DNA of 64,000 bases from Nilaparvata lugens (lineage: Eukaryota > Arthropoda > Insecta > Hemiptera > Delphacidae). A program made the position numbers and the translations under genes. Numbering within the stretch: the stretch's first letter is position 1; each line of letters opens with the position of its first letter. The stretch spans positions 13,707,135 to 13,771,134 of the forward strand of contig NC_052505.1 of assembly GCF_014356525.2 (NCBI RefSeq), written 5' to 3'. Shown in pieces: positions 1-11,389 of this stretch. A model generated the notes under the pieces. The model made no database searches, was not told the DNA's origin, and saw nothing but the letters and a program-made list of their open reading frames with translations.

Positions 1-169
1 CCTCGTCGCCCATGGCCGCCGCCATTAGGTCGGCAGTGTTGCCGTAATCACTCGAGTGCGACGACAGGCAGCCGTCATCGTCGTCCGACGCCACCGACAG
101 GGTCAGCGGGTCGGGCGCTGACGTGTCCATCATCCTCACAGTTGGCAACGCCGCACACCTAGTTACCAC
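1..169 (-). CDS. Partial coding exon of an unrecognised gene, continuing off the left edge
   Basis: The minus strand is open without a stop from the window edge to base 169. It is GC-rich, in sharp contrast to the AT-rich flank. Reading 5' to 3' it gives an acidic and serine-rich stretch (SDDDDGCLSSHSSDYG) followed by an alanine/methionine-rich stretch. A tandem ATG pair (bases 131-133 and 128-130) could be the start. The frame is also open back to base 169, where TTTTCTTAG followed by GTGGTAAC looks like a splice acceptor, so the exon may instead be internal. I do not recognise the family; the acidic and serine-rich composition would suit a transcription regulator, but this is only an impression. 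The coding call rests on the open frame, base composition and acceptor-like boundary. Confidence 0.5.
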   Translation of the reverse strand, partial: MVTRCAALPTVRMMDTSAPDPLTLSVASDDDDGCLSSHSSDYGNTADLMAAAMGDE

Positions 170-587
170 CTAAGAAAATACACCGACAATTAGTTCCAAT
201 GGAGCTCATTACTAATAATCATTGCTAAACGTAAATATGTGCTTTATTTATGTCATAACTTATATTTCAATAACAAGAACCAAGTCAGGTCCACTTCAAG
301 ACGCAGTCAATCCAGATCTCTGTACTAAGGAGAGAAGTATGAAGTATGCTTCGCTTATCGTGTCTAAACTATTCCATTATGCTGATAATATATTTATTTC
401 CGCAAAAATGAATCATACAAACAATACAGACAACTTGCGCAAGTACAATGAACATTAGAATATAAATGATACAATGCATAATTATTAAGAATGCTAAACA
501 ACATAGATTAACATATACAGTATTAGCATAGCTTATATGAATAAATAAATTTTGTTGAATAAGAATTGACATTGTGGAATTTTTCCC
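170..587. other. AT-rich stretch with nothing recognised
   Basis: Both strands are stop-rich. The short open frames here have no recognisable domain and no splice-site support. Confidence 0.5.
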
Positions 588-757
588 CAATTGAAAAAAC
601 ACAGTTTTATTTGTGTCACATCCACATATATTAGACTTGTACACAGGACTACAGTTTCGTGTAAGCTACACTAAAGCAGAAGATGTGTTGGTTTCAACAC
701 GAAACTGCAGTCTAATAAATGTGGATGACACAAATAAAACAGTGTTTTTTCAATGAT
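588..757. repeat. Foldback MITE-like inverted repeat
   Basis: The left arm (TTGAAAAAACACAGTTTTAT onward) is the reverse complement of the right arm ending near 757, with only a few mismatches. Together they form a hairpin of about 80-bp arms around a short spacer. There is no coding capacity. Confidence 0.75.
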
Positions 758-897
758 AATAACACTATTACTGTATAATAATTATTTCAAATATACAATG
801 GAAGCTATTTAAATAGAACTAAGGACTTCTGCTATAGCAAATAATGACCAAATTCATCGGATATTTGAAATAATTATCATACAGTAGTAATAATATC
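757..897. repeat. Second foldback inverted repeat
   Basis: The left arm includes ATTACTGTATAATAATTATT, and the complementary arm ends near 897 (AATAATTATCATACAGTAGT). It sits directly beside the preceding hairpin, so two independent foldback elements abut. Confidence 0.65.
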
Positions 898-1155
898 CCA
901 GCAGTTGGTAAACTGCAATTACTAATTAAAATCTTCCAACTTTGAATGAATCACATCTGTATGATGGAGTACCAGAATGAAACTAAATTAAAAATGTAAT
1001 GTAGAAAAATATAGGGACAATACAAGTAGGCTAGCACTAATAAAAATACACTTCAAATTATTGTAGAATTAATCACACAGGATGAAAAAAAGGGGGGAGA
1101 AAACAGGAGGATGATAACGGATTAAAGTCAATACATGACCAAAAGTTAGCCTATA

Positions 1156-1510
1156 GTGAGGTCCACGTTATAATGGCAGTGGAGAAAGATAGGAAACAAT
1201 AACGTTGCCAATCTGCCTGTCCTGTCAATGCCTTCTATAGACGGTAGCTGACACAGGTTTATTGATATAATATCAACTGTTCATTCTCGTTTAAAATAAT
1301 CAATAATATTTTATCAAGCAAGAAGTTATATTTTTATATAGTTGCATAATGAATTTTCATAATTATGATGATGTTAATTATTAATTCTACATTGTTAAAA
1401 GACGATCTGGCAACAGAGGAAAGCGAGAAAGAGATAGCGCTATAAGCTTTGTTGGATGATAGACAAGGATAGCAATACCATTGCTAATTCAACACTAATT
1501 CAATAAGCAA
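1156..1510. mobile_element. MITE fragment with AGTGAGGTCCACGTTATAAT terminus
   Basis: It opens with AGTGAGGTCCACGTTATAAT and shares its body with the element at 49253-50513, including the segment that mentions GGCAACAGAG and AGATAGCGCTAT. The opposite terminus seen at about 50500 is missing here, so this copy is truncated on its right side. A related end lies at about 39827. Confidence 0.6.
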
Positions 1511-1959
1511 GTAACAAGAAAATAGAGGGATCATCTTGATGAAAATATAAATTTAACTGGAATCAAAGAGAAAATACATAAAAGAAAGAAAGAAGAGAAA
1601 GACATACTTATGAGAAATTACGCAGTGTCAGGTGATGGAGTAGACATGCAATTGGCGAGCAGTTTGTAGTGACTATGAAAGGATAACGTTTGGCTGCCAG
1701 CTGGATTCAACCTTCTCACAACACTATTGAAGAGTTTAGCTTCGGTCCTGCAACATTAGAGAAATAAATTAATTGAAAAGTGAATCATGAAAAATGTCAA
1801 CAACCGCTGTGTCAGACCGCTGGCACACGAAACGCCTGTCCGCGGTGTGGACACACCCATATCTTGTCCTTGTATCAATCCATTTACATCTGTTTTGAAG
1901 GAAATATTAATAAAAAAGCTCTAAACCATTAAATGGGTGATTGCAATAATATTTTATTG

Positions 1960-2150
1960 ATTATTGAGCTGTTGGCCATTTCCACACTCACCGATTGTAG
2001 GCCGTCGGTCCCGGCTGCCTAAAAAGCAGTCGTTAGGTCATGTCAGAGGCCCTGAAATTGATCAGTTGCGACCTGAAAACTCTGACACCAGACCTGAGCC
2101 AGTCAGGTCACTCGATATTATTATTATCAATTTATCGTGCTGACACCCTA
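1960..2150 (+). mobile_element. SINE body with a core shared with the SINE near 19.8 kb
   Basis: The stretch containing GTCGGTCCCGGCTG and CAGTCGTTAGG matches the body of the tRNA-derived SINE on the minus strand at 19795-19970 (GTCGGTCCCGGCTG, CAGTCGTAAGG). No tRNA-like head with A and B boxes is visible here. This is therefore a 5'-truncated copy or a related family sharing the same core. Confidence 0.5.
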
Positions 2151-2167
2151 AATGTCCTCTGGAGAAT

Positions 2168-2400
2168 CAGCTGTTAGTGAGAATTGGCTAATCAGAAGAA
2201 ATTTTGGGGGTGTCTTGAAGATAAACTTCAACCGACAATCGGTAATGTGAAAACGACCAATGACAATCGAATAAATCACTATACAGGGTGTTAGTGAGAA
2301 TTTACTAATTACAAGAAATTTTGGGTGTCTTGAAGATAAACTTCAACCAATAATCGGTAATGTGAAAACGGCCAATGACAATCGAATAAATCACTATACG
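2168..2400 (+). repeat. Tandem duplication of about 120 bp
   Basis: Two consecutive units begin at GTTAGTGAGAATT and end at AATAAATCACTATAC, with small differences between them. The units also carry ACAATCGGTAATGTG, which is the imperfect inverse of a stretch near 1975-2000. This suggests a rearranged terminal-inverted-repeat element. Confidence 0.6.
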
Positions 2401-2599
2401 TAGTGTCCCACGAAAGGTGTAACAGGCGAAGACCATAGAATATGTACATGAAATTTGCAACAGAATTTCCAGTAAAATTGTTTTATATCAGTAATTCAGT
2501 AATCTCCATCCATCTTTGGTAGAGAGTTAGTGGGGAGGATATTTTCAATATTCTTTCCGAAGAATGGACATTGATAGGCTATGTCCAAAGCTCCGCCAA

Positions 2600-2817
2600 T
2601 TTATGTAAATGCATAACAATATAATTATTATCTATAGTTATTATATTACAAATTGCTTTTTCATATCATATACAGTTCAATAATTATTTTCTTAGTCTAT
2701 ATTATGTAAATTCATCTATAATTCTGCTGTATTGTAAGCTATTGTATATAAGTGTATAAGCCAGTATATATTGTAATCTACATAAATAAAGTACTCAATC
2801 AATCAATCAATCAATCC
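2600..2817 (+). mobile_element. 3' tail of a non-LTR retrotransposon
   Basis: An AT-rich 3' UTR-like stretch ends in AATAAAGTACTC followed by five tandem CAAT units. This is the usual 3' end of several LINE clades. No coding part is attached, so the copy is strongly 5'-truncated. Confidence 0.45.
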
Positions 2818-3372
2818 ATGACCAGCACTTGCTGGATAGATTGCGTCAAAAAATGTGAAACTTTTTAAATGTAAAACTTGATAACAAAAACTGAATCAAG
2901 ATGGGAGGTCAGTCATAGATCTCAGAAAACATTGTATTGCCTCTTTATCCAGGGAGTAGAGTGCCAGACTCACAAGCCTCTCCAATAGTGCCCTTTCAAA
3001 GAACTTCTCCTCCTCACGAAAATACATGGGCATCAATCGACCTTAGGTTCGAGATTTATCAACTTTTCTATATTTTTGAAAAACGTCAATAACTATTTTA
3101 CTATTCTAAGGATATGGTTCGAAGGTGGAAGGAATTTCTATTTCCAATAATAAGATTCATATAATTTGTTCCTTTGTTTGACGTTTTTGAACTATTCATG
3201 AGCGCTCAAGTTGAAAAAATAGATTCGTCTAGTTCAAAGCCAAATTTCAAACAGTTTGAACGTTCATAAAAAGTTAAAACATATAAACTGAATAAAAAGC
3301 CTGTATATTAACCTATTTTATTTGGTATGGATAAAATAGACTGAATAAAAAGACTGTATATTAACCTATTTT

Positions 3373-4072
3373 ATTCGGTCTGGATAACTATAACCTTCAA
3401 AACTACTTAGAAAAACACTATATAGGCTAAACTGTTGCACCAAGAGTTGTGGGTTCGAATCTCACAAAGCGTTTGATTATTTGTTCTTTTCATCTTTTTC
3501 TTCAATGCCCATGGAGAGTTTATCTTTTTTAACGCTCAAATGGAGAGTTTACTATCAAGTGAGATTTTCACTTCAACTGTCAGCATTTCTTATAAACAAC
3601 ATACGAATGATTTCCATTTAAACATTGCTGACAGTTTAAAATGAATCTCACTTCAGAGGTCATCTGGACAGCATCACTTTTTTAGGAAATAATTATCGAT
3701 AAGATTTCCGTATTTCTTTCTATCTTAATCTAATCTTACTCAGGCAAAAGTGGAGTGCTTATAATGTAGTGAGAATATCTTCAAACTGTCACCGTTCCTT
3801 ATAAACAAAATTAATGCTTTCCATTCAACCAATGACAGCCTGAAGCTTGAAAGAATCTCGCTTTAAAGGAAATAGTCGGGAAATATTGATCAATTCATGG
3901 ATGGCGCAAGCTTAGAATAGATCTATAGTTTGTGAAAATAAGTTGAGACTTGGCCCTCCATCCGAAGAAATTACATGGTTGCCAATTCGTGTAAAATTGC
4001 AACTTTCTCAAATTTCCAATTCAACGGGTCAGAATTGGATGTAGAATATCATCCCCGATATCCTAGTAATGC
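3373..4072 (+). repeat. Direct repeat of about 700 bp, copy 1
   Basis: The segment starting at CGGTCTGGATAACTATA is repeated about 1 kb downstream (4375-5072) with high identity. It contains a tRNA B-box-like string (GTGGGTTCGAATCTCAC), so a SINE-like or composite element is possible. There is no credible coding frame. Confidence 0.7.
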
Positions 4073-4374
4073 TTGAAGATGACTGTGGTATTCAAAGTGA
4101 AATTTTAAAAGAATCTGAAATCCTGACTGCAAATCTTCTACCACTAAAATCAAGAGATAGGTACGATAGCTTAACGAGTATTCTTTATTTTGTATTCTTT
4201 ATTTATTTTGTCAGCAATACCTGTAGTGTGGCGAAAAATATCGTTCGCACCACGGGCAAAAATGTTTTTCCAGCTCTCAATCTTTTCTAGTCCTCGGCCT
4301 ACGGCCTCGGACTTGAAAACCGATTTCGAGCTGGAAAAATCTCATTTTCTGCTCTAGGTGCGAAATATACTATT

Positions 4375-5072
4375 ATTCGGTCTGGATAACTATCACCTTC
4401 AAAACTACTCAGAAAAACACTATAAAAACTGTTACACCAAAATTTGTGGGTTCGAATCTCACAAAGCGCTTGATTGTTTGTTCTTTTCATCTTTATTTTT
4501 AATACCCATGGAGAGTTTATCTTTTTTAACTCACAAATGGAGAGTTTACTATCAAGTGAGATTCACTTCGAACTGTCAGTATTTCTTATAAACAACATAC
4601 GAATGATTTCCATTTAAACATTGCTGACAGTTTGATATGAATCTCACTTCAGAGGTCATCTGGACAACATCACTTTTTTAGGAAATACTTATCGATAAGA
4701 TTTCCGTATTTCTTTCTATCTTCATCTAATCTTACTCAGGCAAAAGTGGAGTGCTCATAATGTAGTGGGAATCTTTCAAACTGTCACCGTTCCTTATAAA
4801 CAAAATTAATGCTTTCCATTCAACCAATGACAGTCTGAAGCTTGAAGGAATCTCGCTTTAAAGGAAATAGTCGGGAAAAATTGATCGATTCATGGATGGC
4901 GCAAGCTTAGAATAGATATATAGTTTGTGTTAAATAAGTTGAGACTTGGCCCTACATCCAAAGAAATTACATGATTGCCAATTCGTGTAAAATTGCAACT
5001 TTCTCAAATTTCCAATTCAACGGGTCAGAATTGGATGTAGAATATCATCCCCGATATCCTAGTAATGCTAGA
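4375..5072 (+). repeat. Direct repeat of about 700 bp, copy 2
   Basis: This is the second copy of the segment at 3373-4072, offset by about 1,002 bp. Its right part (about 4990-5222) is also present inverted at about 6575-6800, where a string beginning ATCGGGGATGATATTCTACA is readable on the plus strand. The two are arms of a larger inverted structure. Confidence 0.7.
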
Positions 5073-5274
5073 AAAGATCCAGGATTGAAGGATTGAAAGG
5101 AAATTCAACTTTTATGATAAAATTGGAAACATCGCGAAAATTTGTATTTCATTTGAAAATCACTTCTCTCAGAATCATGGGACGTCTAAAGCGTAATAAT
5201 TTTTTATCAAATTGATGGGGAGAATGTCTCCTTTCTATTGGTGTCTGGATAATTTTTATCCGACTTATAGTTAT

Positions 5275-5955
5275 TTTTTAATTAATGTTTATGTTCGTCA
5301 ATGTCGAGACATTTCAAGCAGAAAACATAAAATTTTCGACATGCTGGAAACTTTTTTGTTTCAAAAGATAAGTGGGTGGTGAAAGCAAGAAATTTTCTCA
5401 GAAATAATTGAAATTGTTTTTTCGATTGTCAAAAGTAGTCGGAAGATCGTATTTTGGTCTCCAAGGAATTTTAAAGTTCGGAGAGCGGCTGCATGGCATG
5501 CATTGTGTACCAAATTGTATGCTAAAAGCTGGAAATTTACGAGATATTTGACTGAATTATTTCAAACGTAAGCAGCTGATTGCCTCTAGAAAGGCTGTAA
5601 CGAAACACTGCTTGGATTATTCGAGGCGGGGTTGTCATTTTCACTATTTTATAATCATGTGGCTTGCAGTTGCTGAATATTTCAATCGTTCTGTATTTTG
5701 CTTTTGTTGATCCCAGCTATTGATAGCTTATGGTGGCACACCATTCAGCCGCTATCCTTGACTTTGAAACTCCTGAGAGGCCAAAATACGTTGTTTCTAG
5801 TACATTTGACAATTGGAAAAATAATTTCAATTATTTCTGAGAAACTTTCTCGCTTTCACCACCTACTTATCTTTTGAAAAAAAAAAACAGTTTCTAGCAT
5901 GTCTAAAATTTCATGTTTTCTGCTCGACATTGACGAACATACACATTAATTAAAA
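5275..5955. mobile_element. Long-TIR MITE-like element
   Basis: The left arm (from about 5275, including GTTCGTCAATGTCGAG and GGTGGTGAAAGC) is the imperfect reverse complement of the right arm ending at about 5955. The arms are about 180 bp. The internal sequence has no coding frame that I recognise. Confidence 0.6.
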
Positions 5956-5956
5956 C

Positions 5957-6562
5957 TCTAGTGTGGCGCACTCACACAACTTTCCTTGCCGTTATGAAAA
6001 TTTATCACCTGACACTAGTGTTCCCGTGCATCTCAAATCTACTATTCAAAGATCCAAGCCAGCTGGTGACAGGACAATAACGCTGGAGACACACGAGATC
6101 TGCTATCTCTTCATAGTGAATGATTTAATAGAATCAACAGTTGCCAACAGTTTGCAATTGAAATAATAACATTTTCTCGAATTTCGAAGCTTATTTGAAA
6201 TTTTAGGTGAAAATGTTACTGAACATTAATTGTAGAGATTTTCATGCACAATCTTTTCCACTTGGAATTTTTTGTTCAAATTATATCTGAAGCCTGATAA
6301 TTGAGAATCTAAAATCAAACTTTGCATAGATGGGGCGGAGCTCCTGGAATTTTTACAGATATAGGACTTGTGGCAGTTGATAGAGATTATCAATGACTAT
6401 TTTAGGTATTAAAGTGATCAAAATCGTTTGACCCGTTTTTGAGAAAAACTGGGTTTTTGACAACATTTTTGCCATTTTATCCGCCATTTGAATTGCATTA
6501 CATCGAAATTGTTCGTGTCGGATCCTTATATTGTAAGGACCTTAAGTTTCAAATTTCAAGCC
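5957..6562 (+). mobile_element. DINE-1/HINE-like repeat, 3'-truncated copy
   Basis: It carries the family's left end with the GTGTG...CACAC hairpin, followed by the subterminal repeat ACTTTCCTTGCC. The body then follows the consensus shared with the copy at 11634-12525 up to about 6562. The CA microsatellite and right end are missing. Confidence 0.65.
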
Positions 6563-6870
6563 ATTCACCCTATCAATTTGATATAAAATTATTACGCATT
6601 ACGACGTCCCATGATTCTGAGAGAAGTGATATTTAAAAGAACAACAAATTTTCACGATGTTTCCAATTTTATCATAAAAGTTAAATTTCCTTTTGATAAT
6701 TCAACCCTGAAACTTTTCTACCACTACTAGGTTATCGGGGATGATATTCTACATCCAATTCTGAAGTTGAATTGGAAATTTGCAATTTTACACAATTTGG
6801 CAACCCTGTAATTTCTTGGGATGGAGGGCCAAGTCTCAACTTATTTTATACAAACTATAGAAATAGATTT
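6563..6870 (-). repeat. Inverted copy of the 4990-5222 repeat
   Basis: The segment around CCCATGATTCTGAGAGAAGT and GGGGATGATATTCTACATCC is the reverse complement of the plus-strand sequence at about 4990-5222. This gives a 1.6-kb spaced inverted pair enclosing the long-TIR element and the truncated HINE-like copy. Confidence 0.65.
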
Positions 6871-7234
6871 TCATTACCGTATTCGTTATACAGAGTTGGT
6901 GAAAAGTATGGAATACCTGAGTATTAAAGGGAAATTTGACGATGGTTCTCATTGGGGATCCTATTTGAATTAAGAAAACAGAATTTCAAGAGAAGATGAA
7001 TGGCGAAAACCGCACATTGATATCTTAAAGTTATTTGCATTTAAAGATGTTAATAAATCATACAAAAAAAATAAATGTGTACATAGAAAATCTAGAAATA
7101 ACCTAAATTATGACATTTTACTTTTTCAAGTGTTAGTTAACACTTACAGTAACATCAACTCACATATTTGACACTTCGGATAGAAAATGATGATCTGTCA
7201 GATTTTCTATGCACTCATTCTTTTCATTTCTTTA

Positions 7235-7620
7235 TGATATATTAACAACTTTAAATGTGAATAGCTTCAAACCGGATTCAGATATTGATGTGTGGGTTTC
7301 GTCATTCGTTTTCTCTTGAAATTCTGTATCAAAATCATGTATCATATGACCATCTTCCTATTCAAAAATTGAAGTTAGATTCAAAATGGCACTTCCAAGA
7401 TTTCGATGCGACAGAAGTAAGTTTTTTATTAACAACTTTAAATATGAATAGCTTTAAAACGGATTCAGATATTAATGTGCGGGTTTCGTCATTCGTTTTC
7501 TCTTGAAATTCTGTATCAAAATCATGTATCATATGACCATCTTCCTAATCAAAAATTGAAGTTAGATTAAAAATGGCAGTTCCAAGATTTCGATGCGACA
7601 GAAAGGTAGTTTTTTATTAG
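7235..7620 (+). repeat. Two-unit tandem repeat, period about 188 bp
   Basis: The unit starting near GAATAGCTTCAAACCGG recurs 188 bp later with few substitutions. An open frame of 73 codons spans the junction but has no recognisable protein character. Confidence 0.65.
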
Positions 7621-8968
7621 AATAGTATCCCCAATCAGACCTGTCGTCAAATCTTCCTTAAAAAAAATATTTAGCTGTTTCCATTCCTTTCACCGACTCT
7701 GTATATAAAACTATTTCTGAATATATATACACTCATCGAATTTTCATCTAGCTGTTTACCCCGTTTCGGGGTCTTCGGGGTGATTTACAGCATTTTATTG
7801 AGGATTTCTGTTTGATAATAATTTTTTTATAATAGATCATTAAAAATTCAATGAGTCTATATAATAGCTTATTAGAAAAACGATAGTAGGCGACAACATT
7901 AGCCTAATTCAGTGAGGTACCGGTAGGTTACTAGAAACCTGGTGGGTTACCTTACAGCAGAAGTTTAGAAGAGCAAAAACTATGTCATTTTTCAATTCTT
8001 TTTAGATTTAAAATAATAGAAGCAAATTTAAAATAGTATTGAATGATAATAACCTAATCCAAAAACCAAAATAATTTAGTTACTTTTGTTCAAAGTACGG
8101 TAAGCTTTTTCTGTAGTCAAACCTCATAACCTTAACTTGCTTGCGTTTTTCTATCTAAATTATGGTCCAGTCTACCAAATAGAAAACATACAAATTATGT
8201 ATCCATGTAAAGTTTTTATTTTCATAAGATTAAATTATTTATTAGAAACAGAATAAATATTGTATTCATCTAGTTAAAATAATCCCAAGGTGAAGATGTT
8301 TAGGTTCAAAATTTTCTAACGTTGCCTTTCTTAGAAATAGCCTAAATACAAGATTTCTTTCTTTCAAGAAAGTAACTTATTCATCCTTCAAAATTGCTAG
8401 ATTTTAATAATTTGAATATATTGAGAGAAGAAAATAACACAATGATTGAATCTTTAAGTGTGGGTTTCCAAAGAAGATGGACATCGAAAGAAATCAATAA
8501 TTTGAAGACGTCCATTACTGGGGAACAAAGCTATACTAAGCTTGAAAGAAACTGTATAAAATTACCAAGGTAAAAATAGTTTAATTACAAGTCGAGTTGT
8601 GTATTTCTGACTGTCTTTCAATAGATTAGTGTTATCAGTTACACTATCATTGAAGCTTCTATGAACGAAAACTTGGTAAATGTTGACTTGGGCGAGCAAG
8701 TAAAATGACGCCATTCAACCATCTTTTTGTTACAAGATAGAAGATAGAAACTTGGGACATTGGGATATGAAACGATAACATCATATAGAAGTCGGCATTG
8801 ATAAGAAATCAGCACACAGTGTTCAGACTATTCAGAATGAACACGTAATTGAGCTGAAGAGGAACGCGCGACTCTTGTGATCTGAGCAGGCCCAGTTAAT
8901 ATATAAGAGACTACGGCTGCGTACGCACCTGCGTGAAGAGAGGGCCATTTCAACAACAATTTCATGTC
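7621..8968. other. Gene-poor AT-rich stretch
   Basis: A fragment near 7735-7830 resembles the terminal part of the foldback element at 40141-40411 (shared CTGTTTACCC and CTTCGGGGTGA). Otherwise I see no coding frame or structured repeat. A TATATAAGAG string on the plus strand at about 8900 could be a TATA box, but no plus-strand gene follows. Confidence 0.4.
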
Positions 8969-9339
8969 TCAGGTGCCTGCTGAACAATAACAAGATGCAC
9001 TAAGTTGTCTAGGAACTATTAACACTTCAAGGGAAACTTCAACTTCAACACCAGGTACTTTCAACTCTTCTTGTATTAAACCGTGATGACATCCATGATT
9101 ATCGATCCATTCCTTCCTTGCCAAATGTATTGGTTCTATAGCTGGTGAAGACGCCATGTTGCTCGAGTCTGCGCATTAGCTTACTTAGCAGACGATAAAA
9201 AAATGGCTCTCGCCGCTTTCGTTCTTGAATTTAAAAATTATTAACCAATTTAACCACAACCCATAAAATTTAACAACACCAAATAATAATTATATAACTT
9301 ACCTGATTGTCCAAAAGACGCCACACTTCCATGAGTCAT
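8969..9339 (-). CDS. Candidate two-exon small gene, product unknown
   Basis: This is a speculative model. Exon 1 (9339-9303) starts at an ATG and ends at a near-perfect donor (CAATCAG followed by GTAAGTTA). Exon 2 starts at 9168 after an acceptor-like GCGCAG and runs to a TGA ending at 8969. The phases agree (1 and 1), giving 78 codons beginning MTHGSVASFGQ and containing KEWIDNHGCHHG. The protein-like composition and donor quality argue for a real transcript. I recognise no domain. The second exon may itself splice further, for example at AAAGTACC after EEL, toward the exon at the left edge of the window. Confidence 0.3.
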
Positions 9340-10379
9340 CTAATCTGTCTATTCTTGATTTTGTTCGTGATTGTTTCAGAAAATAACGTGGGCTGTGATT
9401 GGTCGAAAGGGCAAATAAGTGCCACCTAGTGATTGTTTTTAGAACTTTAATCAAAAATTCAAACAGTTGCCAACAGTAGGCATCATAACCTACAAATTGT
9501 AGATTTTGTGAAAAAAATTATTGGTTTTCATTTATCAATAACTGTCTATTGATAAGTTTAAATAAAATAACAATACTTTTGAACTTTAATAATTGCAGCT
9601 CCCCGAAACTACATTAGAATTGTAGACGAGGAAAATTTACACGTTTTGACGTATGTATCTTTAATCTTTACACTATTGTTTACTTTTAAAACTAGGCTTG
9701 TTTGTCTTTATTATTACTTTAAATATAAACATGTCCAGGTAAATGTTTGCTTTTTATTTGTTATTTTTACTGTTTTTAATCTGCACTTCAGTACCTATTG
9801 CAGGTTAAATTATTTCATAATTTGATGAAATTTAAGCCAGACCTAACCTTTCATTCAATATAGCCTAAATGATATTTTGCATTAAATTTCTTTGCAAAAC
9901 AAAATCACTGATAATGTTGAATTTATTTGGGTTGATAATTTTCCTATTCTCAATGCAAGGTGATTGTAGACCTCTTTAGCAATGTGAATAGGATCTGATA
10001 CAAAAAACCAGACCATGTTAAACGCAGTTTTAAATGGTTTTAAACTTTTAATAAATTTTTAGAAAATCATATAGCTTAAACTTACCGCACATATCTAAAA
10101 ACTAGTAAATTCCACATTTTAAAGAATCAAACTAGGTTCCTATTATAAGTTTTCAGTGGTGTGTTCAGTAATTGCAACTGTTTGATTATGTAATAAATTC
10201 AACGATGACTCTATATTTTGTTGATGCACGGTAGTCGGAGAGATTCCAGACTCATTTTATATTCAGTAATAGAAGATATTTAAAAAAATGTATAGATTAA
10301 AAGACCAGTCTACCTATAATCCAATAAATGAGTACTTCACATGATAAATAAACTATATCACCTTGAAATACCAGCCAGG
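9340..10379. other. AT-rich stretch with nothing recognised
   Basis: No open frame with coding character, repeat structure or splice-supported exon could be seen on either strand. Confidence 0.45.
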
Positions 10380-10865
10380 CATCCTGGATGGCCATCTTTT
10401 GTAGCTTGAACTATTTTCCACATGCAGAAGCATGACCCCACAGCAGCAGTCCAAAGCTCAGGATACTATGGGAAAGAGCATGGTATACCAGCAAATAGGT
10501 TCCGATCACCAACTATCAACTTCCTAAGCAAATAGGTGACTCGTGACAGATGCCCTTAATATGGCACTCCCAGGTAAGCTTTGGATCAATGGTGAACCCA
10601 AGGAGAGACACACTGGGAGTGCTTATTCCCTGGCTGCGACTCTGTGTATAAACCAATCTTTGAGTCCTATCTACATTTAGTAGCAACTTATTTGCTTCCA
10701 ACCTACCTCCAGCAGCATCGAACAGTACAGCCTCCTGCAGCACCTGGTTCAGATTTGGGCCGGAAAAATCAGTAAAGTATCATCCGTAAACTTCCGTGCC
10801 CTACCCTCAAGACCAATGTCATTGATTGCAATCATGAGTAATACAGGTCCCAACACAGAAGATGT
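10380..10865 (-). pseudogene. Non-LTR retrotransposon reverse-transcriptase fragment
   Basis: On the minus strand from about 10862 the frame reads SVLGPVLLMIAINDI, then FTDDTLLIF, which is the reverse-transcriptase palm with a degraded FADD box. A stop follows. The frame at 10743-10516 then continues with SVSLLGFTIDPKLTWECHI, the typical thumb/connection motif. Frameshifts and stops separate the pieces, so it is dead. It belongs to the Jockey/CR1-like group by motif style; the clade is not determined. Confidence 0.7.
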
Positions 10866-11389
10866 TTATAGATGATTGATATTCTTGTCATTATATATGA
10901 TAGTAGATAAAGCAAATTTCAATCATTTATACTATTCTATGATAGTGGCCGCAAAAAGATATTAGATAAATGCCTTATCACCGTTTACCGGTAGCTGATA
11001 AGTTGAACAAAAAAAATTAATAATACTTTTCCTAATATAAACTATAAAGCAAGCAGTCTAATTAAAAATCTATAAATAATAGTAATTCACCAAATAAATA
11101 CAAAATTGATGCATAATATTATATATTATTGTCATTATTTGTAGAGACTCTACCCATCTTCAATCATTGACTAGCTCCACAACATTACCAATTCGTTTTT
11201 CAACAATTTCAACATTAATGAATTTTTTGGGATGAAAAAATATTTGTATTTGAATTTATTATTTTTACAAAAATGAACAGTTGATATCACATCAGATTTT
11301 TTTCTTTTTCATTCAACACATCAGATGTATCAGTATCAGCTATCCTCTATAGAAGGTAATCGACAACGCTGTTCTCCTACCTTTCTCCA
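10866..11389. other. AT-rich stretch with nothing recognised
   Basis: There are low-complexity AT tracts and short stop-bounded frames only. Confidence 0.4.

Noticed and set aside
1607..1746. Possible non-coding 5' exon on the minus strand (acceptor TGTTGCAG, donor CATAA followed by GTATGT)
   Set aside because: Both sites are plausible but weak, the segment has no coding frame beyond a ten-codon ORF, and nothing ties it to the exon at 1-169.
4069..4591. Short open frames in the 1-kb direct repeat
   Set aside because: They have no domains and lie wholly within repeated non-coding sequence.
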